From NCBI GenBank assembly GCA_022393335.1, contig JAJEKB010019347.1, positions 31,459-95,458 on the forward strand: a DNA stretch of 64,000 nt. The letters are read 5' to 3'. Position 1 is the stretch's first letter, and each line of letters begins with the position of its first letter. Shown here one piece after another: positions 12,710 to 29,000 of this stretch. The translations under genes were made by a program, and so were the position numbers. The notes below the pieces were generated by a model, which ran no database searches, was not told the DNA's origin, and was given only the letters and a program-made list of their open reading frames with translations. The DNA is from Macrotrachela quadricornifera (taxonomy: Eukaryota > Rotifera > Eurotatoria > Philodinida > Philodinidae).

Positions 12710-15700
12710 ATGTTATTTATTGTTTTTGTCATAATCATTAATATTTCCTTCAACGAATGTCAAACAACAGTTGATAATGCTTCAACTCAACAGCATGATT
12801 TTCAAGCTTGTATCCTTTTTTTTTTATAATAGCGGGAGTTTTTTTTTTTTCGTCATAGTTTCTATTTCGTATTTGTATAAAAGAAAAATTTAGAATGTCA
12901 AGTCCAAATAAACAACTTCATTTTATACCATTTCTCGATCAAAATTATGAAGATATTCAACGTGAATGTTTAACAAAAAATAGTTTATTTATTGATAAAA
13001 AATTTCCTCCTGAACAAACATTTCTTGTTGATGATCAAATAAAAACAAATATTATATGGCGACGTCCATATGATGTAACTGATACACCAAAATTTTTTGT
13101 TAAAACACCTCATCGTCGTGATCCAGGTCAAGGTGAATTATCTGATTGTTGGTTTGTTGTTGCTGTTGCTAATATAACACTTCATAAACAAATATTTCAA
13201 CGTGTTGTACCATTAAATCAAACATTTGATAAAGAAAATGGTTATACAGGTTTATTTCATTTTCGTTTTTGGCAATTTGGTTTATGGTATGATATTGTTA
13301 TTGATGATTATTTACCATTTAATAAAAAAACAATTCAACCATGGTGTTCATGGAATCGTCAAGAACCAGATGAATTTTGGGTTTCATTAATAGAAAAAGC
13401 TTATGCTAAATTAAATGGTGGTTATAAAAATTTAGTTGGTGGAGCACCTATTGAAGCATTTACTGATTTAACAGCTGGTGTTGAACAACGTTTTAAATTA
13501 AATGAATCAATTAAAGAACGTAAACAATTTTTTAATTTTATTATTGATAGTTTAAAACATTCATGTCTTATGGCATGTTCAATTAATCCAAAAATTGATG
13601 GATCAGATTTAGAAGAAATTAAATCAAACGGTCTTGTTGTTGGTCATTCATATTCAATAACAGCTGCACGTTATCTTCGATTTAAAAATCAATTATTATC
13701 TATGATACGTTTACGAAATCCATGGGCAAATGAAATTGAATGGGCAGGTGCTTGGCATGATAGAGATATTAGATGGAATCATCTTAATTTAGATGAAAAA
13801 CGAAGAATGTCATGGGAAGATTCAGATGATGGAGAGGTAGAAAATTGTTTTTAATTAAAGATCAATCTATAGACGAAAGACAAATGTTTTTTTTTGTTGT
13901 TGATATAATACAAAATAATCCAGCAGAAATCTTCTGTTTATATTTACAGTTTTGGATGACATTTGAAGATTTTTTTTCTGAATTTGATATTCTTGAAATT
14001 TGTCATTTATCACCAGATACATTTGAAGAAGAACTTCAACTTAATATAAATATTCAACATATATCATCTCCAATAAATACTGAAATAATCACATCATCTA
14101 TAATAAAAGATCATCGAACATCAATACGTATGTCAATTCCAACAACTTTAATTACAGATTATTTGCCTAATCAACGAAAAATTTGGTCATGTTTATCATT
14201 TGAAGGACAATGGATTAAAAATATTTCAAGCGGTGGTCGTTGTATAACAATATGTGAACATGGATGTAATTTTTGGAAAAATCCACAATATGAAATTGAA
14301 ACAAATGCAGAAGATAAAACAATAAAATGTGCTATAGTCATATCACTTATGCAAAAATATAATCGACTTAAACCAACAGATAATCCTATTAATCGATATG
14401 ATTATATTCAAGCACGAATTTATAGAATAAAAACAAATAATTTAATAACTACATCATCACCATCTCATGCTCGTCATATGAATACTAAAACATATAATAA
14501 CGATGATTTAGAATATATTGGTTATACAGGTTCATATATTAATCGACGAGAAGTTAGTTTATATTTACGTGTAACACCTGGCAAATATCTTGTTATTCCA
14601 AGTATTTATGAAGTAATTTCAAAAAATAAAAATTGTTTTTTTTTTTCTTAAATTTATTTTCTATTAAATAGCCAAATAAAGATGGTCATTTTCTTTTACG
14701 AATATTTATAGAAGCAAATTATTCAAAAACATCTTCTTCAATTATTAATCTTAATGAACAATTAACTCGTTTAACTATTGCTAATCCAGTTACTTCATCA
14801 TTAAATTCAACAAAATCAATTAATAATAATATATTTAATTATTTATGTCCATTTAATTGTTCATTATTTAATAGAAATAATGAATATTCATCAAAAAAAT
14901 CTTTAACATTTTTTGATAAACTTACTAATCGTATTAACGATAAAAAAAAAGAAAAAAGCGAAATATATATTTTTCATTCTAATTAGATAATTTTCCTTAA
15001 CTCTTTTTTTTTTCTCTCTTATTCAAAAAAAAAAATTTCTAAATAGATCAAGCAATGTTCAAAACTAAACGTAAAGAACATCATCATATTATTCAAACAT
15101 TAGGACAAATGAAAACAGATGTTAAACGATATAAAGCTGTACAAATGCTTATGGATCAATTATTTAAAGTACTTAATGAAAATCGTATTGCTTTAACAAG
15201 TGCAGGATTTGTTCCATCAGTATCATCTTTTCCTACTGATGAAACAACTCGTGAACGTATGTATTTTACTCTTAACAAACAAAAAAAAAAGAAAGATTCT
15301 ATTTTAGATTTATCTTTACTTCTTGAAAATGTTCTTTTTCTTGGTGATCTTGCACTTTTCTTTCCTGATGTATTTCATCGTTTTTATGATAAAGATCAAC
15401 AACGTCGAACACTTACATCATGGTCATATTCATTTGCTGTTGAAACAGAATTTTATGATGAAAAATCATTAGAAATTTTAACATTAGTAATATAATCAAA
15501 TGAATATAATAAGTTTTCTAAAATTATTTTTCTTTTAAATAGATGGCTCAAGAACTTAATTTAATAGAAAAATCACCTTCATTTCACAATCCGTATGTTT
15601 TTAAAGGCGATCAACAACAAGTAAAAAATAATTATTGAAAGAATATTATATTTTTAGGCTTTTTTCTTCTATAGAAAAAACAATTTGTACCCATTGAAAA

Positions 15701-15848
15701 TCAACAAGAACAGATACAGAAAAAAAAATCAAAAGAAAAAGTTAAGAAAAAACGAGGTATTAAAAAAAATAGATTAAATTTTTATTTTCTTATGAATTAT
15801 CATATTGTTTTAGGACCTGGTTTATCTGGTAGTCGTATTGAACTGTGA
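12710..15848 (+). CDS. CCDC134: CCDC134 secreted/ER protein, with a gene-sized first intron
   Basis: Orthologue of human CCDC134, a secretory-pathway protein linked to MAPK signalling and to ER quality control. Exons 12710-12809, 15047-15486, 15543-15620, 15675-15756 and 15814-15848 give 244 residues (human 229). Exon 1 is a signal peptide (LFIVFVIIINISF). The body keeps AMFKTKRKEHH (human KKMFEVKRREQ), FKVLNENRIALTSAGFVP, FFPDVFHRFYDKD, MAQELNLIEKSPSFHNPY (human MAQELGISEKDSNFQNPF) and QFVPIENQ. The C-terminus is GPGLSGSRIEL (human GPRISRSQSEL). The final EL suggests the same ER-retrieval type of end. Exon 1 is separated from exon 2 by 2237 bases that contain a complete calpain gene on the same strand. 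Phase 1 at both borders (T + AT) gives a Tyr at the junction, as expected from the human IYKKMF. That fit is the main evidence for joining them. Confidence 0.85.
12895..14986 (+). CDS. Calpain-type cysteine protease, nested in a CCDC134 intron
   Basis: Calcium-regulated intracellular cysteine protease. Exons 12895-13836, 13950-14612 and 14672-14986 give 639 residues. The catalytic triad is intact: Cys85 in QGELSDCWFVVAVANI, His251 in GLVVGHSYSITAA and Asn275 in IRLRNPWANEIEWAGAW. GYTGLFHFRFWQFGLWYDIV and EPDEFWVSLIEKAYAKLNG are also standard calpain blocks. After the protease core comes a CBSW/domain-III region (WMTFEDFFSEFDILEICHL, then GGRCITICEHGCNFWKNPQY, then LYLRVTPGKYLVIPS). It ends with a polar tail of about 100 residues. 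I see no penta-EF-hand domain, so this is an atypical calpain. The start is 1 base after an AATTTAG acceptor, so it can have its own mRNA. Splicing CCDC134 exon 1 to that acceptor would create an immediate stop (T + AA), so the two are separate genes. Confidence 0.92.
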
Positions 15849-16466
15849 TTTTTTTTATGATGATTTTTTTTTTTTGTTCATGTATAAGACTATTGATTTA
15901 TTGGTTATTCATATTTTTTTTTTAATATTTCATAAGATAAAAATCCAATTACTTGTCTTTCTCGTTCAATCAATTCCAGCAACATGTTTATTGGAATAGA
16001 GATTTTCTGAATAAAATCAAAGTTTTTTTTTAATGGAAATCATGCATCCGATAAGAAGAACTCGTCCATAATAAATGACTTTTCTTCTATATTCTAATAG
16101 AAATAAAAAGAGATTACTTCAAGTAATAACGAGAATTTCATTTCCTGTCTCCATATATATATATATACACCTTTTCCAGGTCTGCTTTTCTAATAAGGAT
16201 AAAATGAAATAAAATAAAAAAAAAGAAAAAGAAAAACTAGCAACATTCAATAGCGATAACTGATTTTTGCTTTCTATTGAAAAGGTGGGTGGAATAGAAG
16301 ATCAGAGAAAAGAAAAGAAAGAAAGAAAGAAAGAAAAATCCCGTCTATAACATTTACAATAACTTTATGTTATTTCTACTCTCGGAAAAACTTATAATCA
16401 ACATGCAATAGTGAGCTATTGAAACTTCAATTGTAACTATTACTAACGCAATAATAACGATTATTC
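15849..16466. other. Intergenic spacer
   Basis: 618 bases of AT-rich spacer with a GAAA-rich simple stretch near 16308-16336 and a short TA run near 16155-16170. No gene seen. Confidence 0.4.
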
Positions 16467-16974
16467 ATGATGAGCAAACCGAGTAATATTTATTATTTAT
16501 TATTAAATAACTTATTTTTATATTTATATAGAATTACCAACATTACAGCGACGAGCTAGTGAAATGACTCGACGTACACTCTGTGGTGTTATTGAAAGTT
16601 TAGATGAACATTGTGTTTTAAATCCGGATGATGTTGTTGTTGTTACTCTATGCGATACAACACTTTGGGATTGGACACGTATTGATTTTCCACATATACC
16701 TCAACGATTTATTGTATCCAATGTTAAATTAGATAATTGTGATTATTTTCCTATTCCATTTACACTTTATTATAATGCTGAAGAAATCGATGGAAATCTT
16801 TGTTATGGTATACGATGTGATATCTTAGATAAAGATCAAGAAGTAAAATATAGTTCAGAACGTTTCATTAATGTTCTGACAGATAAATATCCAAAAACAA
16901 ATGTACACATCACTGTTGTACCATCTAGCAATCCTTCAACAACAACAAATGACAAAACAGACGAAGATGACTAG
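16467..16974 (+). CDS. YbaY/YscW-like domain protein
   Basis: Small beta-rich protein that looks like the bacterial YbaY (type III secretion YscW chaperone-like) family. The main exon is 16532-16974. I join it to a 16-base first exon (16467-16482: MMSKP plus one base) through a 49-base GT-AG intron; starting at the internal Met at 16564 is the alternative. The YbaY-like order is visible: LCGVIESL, then NPDDVVVVTLCDTTLWDW (E. coli YbaY has PPDAVLTVTLSDASLADA), then FPIPFTLYYNAEEID, then the VKYSSERFINVLTD strand pair. There is no lipoprotein signal, so it would act in the cytosol. The tail is Ser/Thr/Asp-rich. It converges on AIP, with 80 bases between the stop codons; AATAAA lies at 16991-16996. 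The family match is by pattern, from memory of the bacterial members. Function in an animal is unknown. Confidence 0.55.
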
Positions 16975-17054
16975 CTAAATCAAAATTAATAATAAAACAA
17001 TATAACACAAAAAAAAACATTTATAAAAAAAAAGAACAATGTTTGTCTGTTTGT

Positions 17055-18849
17055 TTAAGTAAAAAGTTTTCCAGATAAACGTAATTTATCTTCTTTATAT
17101 TTATCATGTTCAGCTTGAATTAATTGTTGTAATTCATGTTGAACTAATGTACGAAGATTTTCATCATCTCTTATATTTAAAAGAAGATAATTATAATCAT
17201 TTTTTGCTTCTTCAACATTCCATACACCAACATGAGCTTTTGCACGACGATAACGAGCTTTTATATTTGATGAATCACTATCAAGTATAGTTGTTGCATG
17301 TTCAATAGCAGAATAAAAATCACCTAATTTAAGTTTACATTGAACAAAATTTAGTAATAATGGACGACGTTGATTATCTAATTCACGCCATTCAACATCA
17401 TTTGGTTTTTCTCTATTATCAAAAAAAAAAGAAATGAAATGAAATAATCGAAATTTAGTTTGAAAATTTACTTGAGCATAAGATCTTCAAAATATTGTAA
17501 AGCTTGTCCATATTTATTAGCAGCTTCATCATATTTACCAGCATTATATAAATTATTTCCAGCTAATTTTAAATCAGGTATTTGATGTTGTTTTTCTTCA
17601 TCATTTAATAAATATGTATCTTTTTCAAATTCTCCTGGTCGTAAAACGTTGATTAATTCTAAAGTAATTAATTAAAATTTTAACTAGATTTTTTTGTGTC
17701 AGTATAAAATTTGTAAGAGATCAACCTACGATTTACTATTCTTCTGCAAAATAAAATGATTCATGTGAACATATACTAATCAAGATGGGTGCTAAGAGTA
17801 AAGATTTTTATATTATAAGATAGGGAGTCTTTTGCTCTATACGTACGATATTCTCATGGTTCTCAATGGTTTTTTATTTAGGAAAATAAAATATCTGAAC
17901 TAACATCTAATGATATTTTAAGGTAAGTAATAAAATCTCACCCTCCAGATTCCCAAAAAACTTTTTTTAGGTATTTCAACATATTCTAATTCGAGAGTTT
18001 TTCTTCCTAAACGTTTGCTTTACCATATTGAAAGTTACATCTAAATGTGCAAAATTTTGTGTAAAATATTTTAATATATTTGAAACTTCAGGAGACTTAA
18101 TGCTTATTGTAGGGCATTCATTATTTTCACAACATATATAATACATTTGTGATCTGTGAAACGTGAATGGATAGCAATATAGTCGGACAATTGTTAGGTA
18201 CATATTATCACTGTATCTATTCTTAATTTTCAAAAGAATCTATGTAATATAGTTTAGATAATTTATATACCAAATGTAAAATCAAGTGGTTCTGGATGTC
18301 GCATTAATTTATCAAGATCTCCATGACCAAGACCTTGTTCAAGTGCCATAAAACCACAACAATGATGATGTTCATGATCATCATTATGTTTATGTTGATT
18401 CATTTGATTTCTATAATAATCTCGAATTTGTTTAGCTACAGTTGGATACACACCTACAAGCTTAATAAAAAGAAAATAATTTTTTTGTTTTTTCAATTTT
18501 TGCTTTTCTTTTTCCTACTTCTTTATCGACAGAAAATTTTGCTATTTCACCAAGACGCATTGTTTTTAAACATGTTTCCCAACAATCAAGTTTAAATTTA
18601 TGACCTAAAGTTATTTCCATTGGTTTATCATATTTACGCGAATCATCAATTACTGTTCCATCTTGAGTTGTTGTTAAGAAATGAAAGAATATCTTTAAAA
18701 AAAATAATTAAATCGTTTTCTTTTTTTTTATTAAATTATTTTATAATACAAACTTTCATTTCATTACAAAATTCTATTAATGGCTCTTTGCCAGCATTTA
18801 AAACTTGTTTTTTTATCGGACATTTTGATGCATCTGGACCGTAGATCAT
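17055..18849 (-). CDS. AIP: AH receptor-interacting protein (AIP/XAP2)
   Basis: Hsp90 co-chaperone with an FKBP-like domain and TPRs, which holds the aryl hydrocarbon receptor complex in the cytosol. Reading the minus strand, exons are 18849-18754, 18692-18519, 18460-18271, 17658-17472 and 17412-17055; they total 334 residues (human 330). The FKBP-like domain shows GTVIDDSRKYDKPMEITLGH, FKLDCWETCLKTMRLGEIA and VGVYPTVAKQIRDYY. HHCCGFMALEQGLGHGDLD matches human [20 protein letters not shown]. The TPR region has LKLAGNNLYNAGKYDEAANK, REKPNDVEWRELDNQ and NIKARYRRAKAHVGVWN. The linker is His-rich (HKHNDDHEHHH). The 612-base intron 17659-18270 is the longest and shows no second gene. It is transcribed away from the kinesin light chain gene with a 1.3-kb shared upstream region. 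Confidence 0.93.
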
Positions 18850-20149
18850 TTTCTTTTTTCAGATCTTTGACAATTGATTTTTCTTGTTGGTTGTAATGAA
18901 TAGAATAATTCAAACCAATCATATATTTTAATCATTTATCGCCATCTAGAATATTTGTTTTCTTTTTTTATAATAATTTGTTAGATAAAATTTAAGAGAA
19001 AAGAAATAAATGAAGAGTTTAGATCATTTATTCAATATTAAATAAAATAATATTTGCCTATTTGTTATTGGATTATGATGATGATTCATTATGTTCTTAA
19101 TACAGACATACGAACGAAAAATATATGCCTTTTTTTCTTTTTTTTTTTTTGACAGTCAGTCAGATGTGTTATGTTCTGTTCTTCTCTTTTGGGTTTTATT
19201 AAAAAATATTATTTAATTTTAATTTATTTTCATTAATTTTTATTAAATATAATTATAGAAGAATGACGAAGTAGAAATAAGTCCTTGACCTCTATGTAAT
19301 TGACCGTTACATTTATTTCGGTTATTTGAACATATACACCTGTATCTTATAGAAATTCTTGTTCAAAGATAAACTTAATATAAACGATCATATTATTATG
19401 ATAACACTTAATAATGTCAAATAATCTATATTGATGCCCTTTTTTATTTTGATCAGTGTTCTCATTCAAAAATAAACAAACTAGGCAGACATATGCATTG
19501 ATCTCTTTAGCCTTCTTTCCTTACAGCCATTTTCTTTAGTTTAGCTTGAATTATAAAGACATTGATAGTATAAGAAAAGGTCATTTTCATTGTTATTTAG
19601 AGTGTAATAGTATATGATGCATCGAATCTGATTGATATCCAATTTGTATATCTGTCATTTATCAAGGGTTTTTTTCTGTCTCTCTCTCTCTTTCTCTCTC
19701 TATACACATATATATATATATTCACTTTTTTAATTTCCATTTAATATAATCGATCTTTCTTTTGAATCAATGAAATATTTCCTTTTTTTTCCTTATCGTT
19801 ACTATTGAGTTGATGATATTCTCCCAGCTGTTACCGCCGCTAGTAAAAAAAAAGAGAACAAAATATGTTGAAAAAAAAATCATTTCTTTTCTTTTATCTC
19901 TTCTATATACATATACTTTCTCTGGTGAGGAAAAAAAAAGAGCTCAATAATATTTATACGACTCGACAAATTATGTAATAAAACATAGTATAGACCACCT
20001 TCTGTGAAAGCTATTTATTGATTTCATCATATCTTTATATATTGCACATGACCTATATCATTTTCTTATTATTGTTTTTTTTTTAAGAATATATTTATGT
20101 AGATATATATGTATATTATTGAATTTCAAATAATTATTCTGTATATAAA
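18850..20149. other. Divergent upstream region between AIP and KLC
   Basis: 1.3 kb with no gene. It contains a CT microsatellite (about 19679-19705), a TA run just after it, and several poly-T/poly-A stretches. Since AIP and KLC are transcribed away from it, both promoters should lie here. I cannot point to specific elements. Confidence 0.45.
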
Positions 20150-22722
<2,573 letters not shown>

Positions 22723-23080
22723 ATAGATATTTCTTATTTTTATTTAAACAGTGAAATGTGTTCTTTTTTTGTGTCTCGTATTGTTGTTATTGTCATGCAC
22801 TTTTTTCTCATTTATATTGTAGTCATTTATTGATCTCATTCACTTTTTGAATTGGTTTTTGTTTGATGAAAGCTGTAAGCTGTGGCTTTTAAAAAGAGAA
22901 AAACATCTTGCAATTTTGACAATATATATATAATAATAATAAATAAAATAAATCGTCATTCCGTTTTAGATTGATTAAAAGGAATAAAAAAAAAAACGTC
23001 TGATCAAATCATAGATAAATAAAAAGTGAAAAAACGATAAGAAATACAAAAGAAAAATAATACTTTATAGACAATTGTAA

Positions 23081-23090
23081 GCAATCATAG
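23081..23090 (+). other. Putative spliced-leader acceptor before VIPAS39
   Basis: GCAATCATAG ends directly at the start codon at 23091. No upstream exon was identified. The 368 bases from the KLC stop to here are AT-rich 3'UTR and spacer. Confidence 0.35.
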
Positions 23091-26000
23091 ATGGATGATG
23101 ATTATTGGAATACATCGTCTGTTACAAAAAAAGTTAGTCAACAAGGAATATTCGATACAGAAGGCAATAGTACACTTGATGTAAGTTATTATAAATAAAA
23201 AAATTATGATTTGCTTTTCTGTTTGATTGTAATCATACTATATCTTATAACATATTATATAGCGTTTTAAAAATCGTTCTGATCCATTGATTGTAAGTTT
23301 TTATATATTCGTTTGTTCGTCTACTCACGGTTATGGTGTATTTCTTCTTTACAAAAATAAAGGCTTTTTCTATTAAAACTAACTTCTTTACTCATCACGA
23401 TTTATTTTTTATTTTACCTTGTTATTTTCTAATTGAGTTGTTTTGTGAAATTTTCTAGGAACGTCTTCTTGATTCAAGTCGTGCTACACCACCTATAAGT
23501 TCAACAGGAGCAACATCAAATCGTTATCGTTCAACAACAACAACGACGACGACGACGACGACACCAGCAATAAAAACTAATCCACCAGTAATAACAACAA
23601 ATACTCAACCAAAAGTTAACATTCCTACATCACAAGTTTTACGTACTTTTGATCAACCTCCAGAATGTAAGTAAAAAATATGTATAGAAAAATACATGAG
23701 AATATTTTATTTTTTTTTTACTCATCTATCTAACCTTTTTTCTTTTGATGAGAAGAAAAAATACGATAAGAAAAAGAACGAAATATTATAACTAACGTTT
23801 AATGTCTATTCGAGCATTAGTCTATTAAAAAGTCAGTATTCAAAAAACTGAATTAATAATTATGAATAGTTCAAGTCCAAAACCATTTAAAAAATCTCAT
23901 AAATTATTACGTAAAGTTGGTCAAAAAGTTGAACAAACTTTTAATATTGCTAATTCAAATGTATTTCATGGTTCATTATCATCATTAAATGATTTACCCG
24001 ATAGTTATTATCATAGAGAATTAGGAGATCATAAACTTGAACATGAAGATACAGTATCATTACAAAATCTTCCTCAATATAGTCTTGATTCTCCAAAAAT
24101 AAAACTTCGAAAAAAACATGGTAAAATTATCTAATAATTATATAAAAATATTTCAATTTATTTTAGCTGCTCGTTTGGGTCGTACACAAGCAGCAACACC
24201 ATCAAATAATGCTCATACTAATTCACAATGGTTACCAAATGCTGAAGAATATCGTATATAAATTTATTATTTAATATAGATATACAATAATAGTTTTTTG
24301 TTTTCCTAGCGGATCAAACTGTTAAAGATCGAAGTACACAATATGATAGAGAAATGGAAATGCGTTGTAAAGATTTATTAGATAATACAGTAAATTAGAC
24401 ATATAATTATATCATTATTTTTAATAATTTAATATTATTATTTTAGAATGTTAAATTAGATGATATTCGAGATTATGATCAAAAAGCATCATTATTACGA
24501 ATGGCTATTTCATTCAATACACCAAGTGTTATTGTTCCAGTATATTAATTTTAATTAAATTTTTCAATTAAATTATTTTTTTATTTATTTAGGTAATGCT
24601 TTTTCTTGAAAATACATTATCAAGATCATTATTTCATGAATTAATTAAAAAACATCCATTAGGTGTAATGAATTATTTTAATATAGCAAAATTAAGATTT
24701 GAAAATGATTATTATATAGCAATGCTTAAGTATATTTATTTAATATATTTTTTTTAATTTTTAATCTATTATTTATTTTACTAGACAATTTGATAGAAAT
24801 GAAGATGTAGCAGTAAGTATAAATATATTAAATAAATAAATTTATATATTTATTATTTAAGATGATACGTATTCGACAAGCAAGTCAAACAAATGATATT
24901 ACTACTAAAATGGCAATATTAGATCAAGCAGCAACGTATATTTTATATTTATTATTATTATTATTATCTAGATTAATTTTAATATAATTTTAGTGAACTT
25001 GGATCTCATGCATGGTGGCATTTACAAGTTGCTGAACAACGACTTTTACTTAATAAACAACGAGAATTACAGATTGTAAAATAAAAAAGAAAAATTTTTC
25101 CTTTTTTTGTTTGTATTTGATTAATATTTATTTAAATTAGCCTCAAACTAATCGAACAGTACTTGAAACATTTAAAGCAATTTATGAAACAGATTTTCGA
25201 AAACAAAAACAAAGTCGAAATATGGATAAAACAGTAATGAAATTTATTTCTTATTATTTTAATTATTATATTATTATAGAGTATTGATCGAAGCAAAGAA
25301 ATTGAAATAGGTCTTCATGTAAATTTACTCTAATATTTTTTTTTTATTAAAAAATTTTTTTCTATTAATTTATTATGAAAGATGTCTCCAGAATTGGTTA
25401 TGTGTGGGAAATTATCTGTAATTATGCAATGTGGTTTACCGGCACATTATGATGATTTTTTTCATCAAGCAATGCATCAAGTATTTTTGATAGAATTAAA
25501 TAAAAATTTTTAAACTATCGAGTTTATTTTCTTGAGGGTATTTTTGTAAAAAAATATATTATTGCACCAGAACATCTTGCTGATATGGTTTATAAATGTT
25601 TACAAGGAACTAATGAAGGACAAGAAAAAGTTGCACAATTTCTTAAGATGATTCCGGATCCAAATAAACGTATTTATTTTGCAGAAAAATTTCAAATTTT
25701 TGATGTAGCTATAGAAGTAAGTGAATTAATTGATTATTTTATCCTTGATAGTTCCACTATAACTTGAAGTGAACATGAAAATATAGGTAGATCTTGAAGA
25801 AAGATGTCATTATTACATAATTAACCTTTTGAAAAAGGATTTTCTTTTTAATTACAAAGTAGTTTTGCCAATCGTTTTATTTTATTTGACTCAAAATGAT
25901 TTCATGATAATCTAAAAAAAAACAAATTTTTCTCATTTTTTTAAAACTAAATGCCAATTATGAAATAAAATATTCGATATTTGTTTTAAAAATTAATACA

Positions 26001-29000
26001 TTTCATTCTTAAAATGACGAATAAATTGTAGAAATGTTAATATAAACTTTTTTTATTCGAAGAAATTCATATCTTTTATTTAAAAATCATGACATATTCC
26101 GATGTCATAATGAAAGAAAAACAACAATTCTTCGGCAAGATCAAAGATAACATAACTTCCTAATGAGAATAGAAGCAGGCAAGGGGGAAAAAGCGGATTT
26201 TTTCGGATTTAAATCCCAAAAAATCCCAGAAAATCCAGAAAAATCTGAAAAATCCAAAAAATCCAAAAAAATCCGAAAAAGTCTCAAAAAATCCCAAGAA
26301 ATCCCAAGAAATCTCAAAAATCCAAAAAAATCTCAGAAAATCCCAAGAAATTTGAAGGCCATCTCGGAAGAATTCAAGGCAATGATAACTAAAACTGTCT
26401 ATTATTGACATTTTCCAACCTTATTTAAAATTCTCTTAGCTAAATTAGTCGTTTTCAAAGTTGTTAAAGGATAAAAAATGATCGTGAGCCTCAGAATAGA
26501 ATGCCACACAACATCATGCATTTTTCAGTGGTCGTGTCAAATGTTTCACATGAAAGAATTTTTGTCATTCAGAAAGTTTACCAATTAAAAGTTGGATAAT
26601 CTCTCAACATTTAGTGATGTCTCTTCAAATAGGAAAAGCAAGTCTATATAATGGAAAATTTTTCGAGCAGTAAATGATATCTGCAGTTAAAAAATAATAT
26701 TGCTAAATTATAGTCTTATTTATGTTAGCTTTACACCTTCATTTGCCGATTTAATGCACTTGGCTCGCTACCCGGCTCAAACAAAAAAAGTATATTCAGC
26801 TTTCCAAAGACGGAAACATAGAAAATTTTTTATGTGCAGAGTCATGTATGAAATCAAAGAAAGAAACTTCAAAATGCCTGAAAACGATAAAGTTCGTAGA
26901 ATTATCGAACACATATACTTCAAAAGTCGCCATTTTGGTTTTTCTAGAACTTGTACTTTGCGTAGAAAAAAAATATAGCGAATAAGATGGAGAAATACAA
27001 GGCGAAACAAACTCAATTATAGTAATTTTCCTCTTCTTCATTCCAACCAATGCACATTTACTGGCCTTTTTGGCGTTCTAACAACCAGTGAACTCAAATC
27101 ATAATCGTGAAAGTACGCATTTTATTTATCCAAAAATGTTTCATGTAGGTAGAATCGATCGGCTCTCATCATAATACATGTCATCACGACAGGATTCGGG
27201 GGAAGTAAATCGATCAATGTGAGTCTTTCAGAGAATGTAAAAGGCTACGGTTGGGAAGAAAAAACAAGTGCTGATCTATGTGATTTTCTATGATGTACGA
27301 TTCGCTAACAGGATTCCTACACGGTTTTCCTGTACCTAAAGCCTGACTAGGGAATCTAGCTTGATCTATCAGTTTAGAATGTCATAGTATAAGACAGTTA
27401 ATCATTCTTCAATAGTTCTAATAATTTTATAAAGTATACAGTATTTTTTCAAACACACTCTACTCTAAGATGTTAGCCAGTCATCTTATGATTGATTCAC
27501 AAGTAAGTATTACGTCTGTTCAGAAGAACAAGTCTCAAATTTGAAAAGAAGCTATGAGTATTTTCAAGCAAGACATCAAGTTCTATACGAATATGACTCT
27601 TGCTCTCTAACGCTCGCCCTCTAGCTCATAGCTATTTCATGAAAATCCCACTCAGATTCTGATATCACTAGTGCATTCGAAATAAATGCTTCATTTGCAC
27701 CAAATTTAGACGTGTGAATGCTCTCGATTCATAGAGCGGAGATAATCGAATAAAAAAGTTATTGACTAGTTCTTTTAATGGCAAGTAGGTCCAGCAAATA
27801 GTTAGATTTTTTAGAATTGGGATAATTGATCAGTTCTTTTCAGAAAACATAGAAAAGTGTCAAAATTCCAACAAATCTTGAAAAACTCAAGAAATTCAAA
27901 TCAAATATCACGTTTTTGAGATTGAACTTCAGTATAAGGAAGGTGAACAACTAGTTTTCCAGCATCTTTAATGAAAGAAACAAGTTTACGCCTTGCAGAA
28001 AACATTCACAATGTAACATACATTTCGCAAAATGCCTGCATGATAACTATCAAAAGCCAATAGATTCACCCATCTACCTAAGGCTAGTTATTTTTTCTTT
28101 CCCTCTCGAACGACGCTAATAAAAAAACAGAAACAGCTAGTCAATTCTAATTCATCATCGTTTTGTACGACATAATATTTTCGTCTTTCATCTATATTTT
28201 ATGGCATGTTTACATTCAAATCAAAAGCTTCGCTCTACTTCCTGTCGAAAGATACTCTACCATTCAGAGACGACCAGTTCTACGCTTTTGCCAAAAGACT
28301 GACGTCTTCTGATGTCATTCGAATACTCATCAAATATTAGCTTATCAACTCGATCAGCACTATCCTTCGTTGTCAGAATACCTTAATGATTAACCTTTTT
28401 TTGACATCAATCTTAGCTACTTTTTGTAGCGGATCATTCTTAATTTATCTGAACATGGAGGTAGTTGAGAAAATTGAAGAGTGGACCATAAACAACCGAT
28501 GAAACTCTCAGAAGGAATGTGCAAATGAGAAATAGAAGAGTTTTAGTATTGTGCGACGCTTTTTGCATATAGTTTGAGTAATTTGCTAGTCCAAAATCTT
28601 GAAAAATGCCGACTAGTGAGTGAGAAAAGGTTATCAATTTTCTCAAATTATTGTGTTTCATAATTTTAGAGCGTTGCTTTAGAGGAGGATATATGATATT
28701 CGAACGATACGTTATGAAAAACAGTTTAAAAATAAAGAAAATCGAAAAAAATCTTCGGATTTGAAGCCTTTAAAACCGCAAATTCACTGTTTCCTCTTTG
28801 AGCACATGAGTAGTAGCAGAAGTTTAGTGTATTGCAACGCTTTCCTACCAACTGTGATCAGCTGACAAGTCAAAAGACTTGATTAATATCAATGTAGTGA
28901 CTGAAAATGCAATATCAATAACAGAAACGGCGAAATCTAGCAAAGCTTGAGTGGGCTCAATTGACCAAGTAATATTCGTACTTCTACTCCCTATAAGGCT

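Noticed and set aside
17976..18233. 85-codon minus-strand frame with several Cys inside the AIP intron
   Set aside because: The flanking exons splice cleanly without it, it has no recognisable domain, and the length is expected by chance.
26160..26411. Open frames on both strands through the AAAAATCCC array (Lys/Ser/Pro-rich or Phe/Gly-rich)
   Set aside because: They arise from the stop-free minisatellite; composition is purely that of the repeat. The same holds for 29093-29418.
26700..26978. 92-codon frame in the VIPAS39 intron
   Set aside because: No homology recognised, lies within a repeat-bearing intron, and overlapping frames of similar length exist on the other strand.
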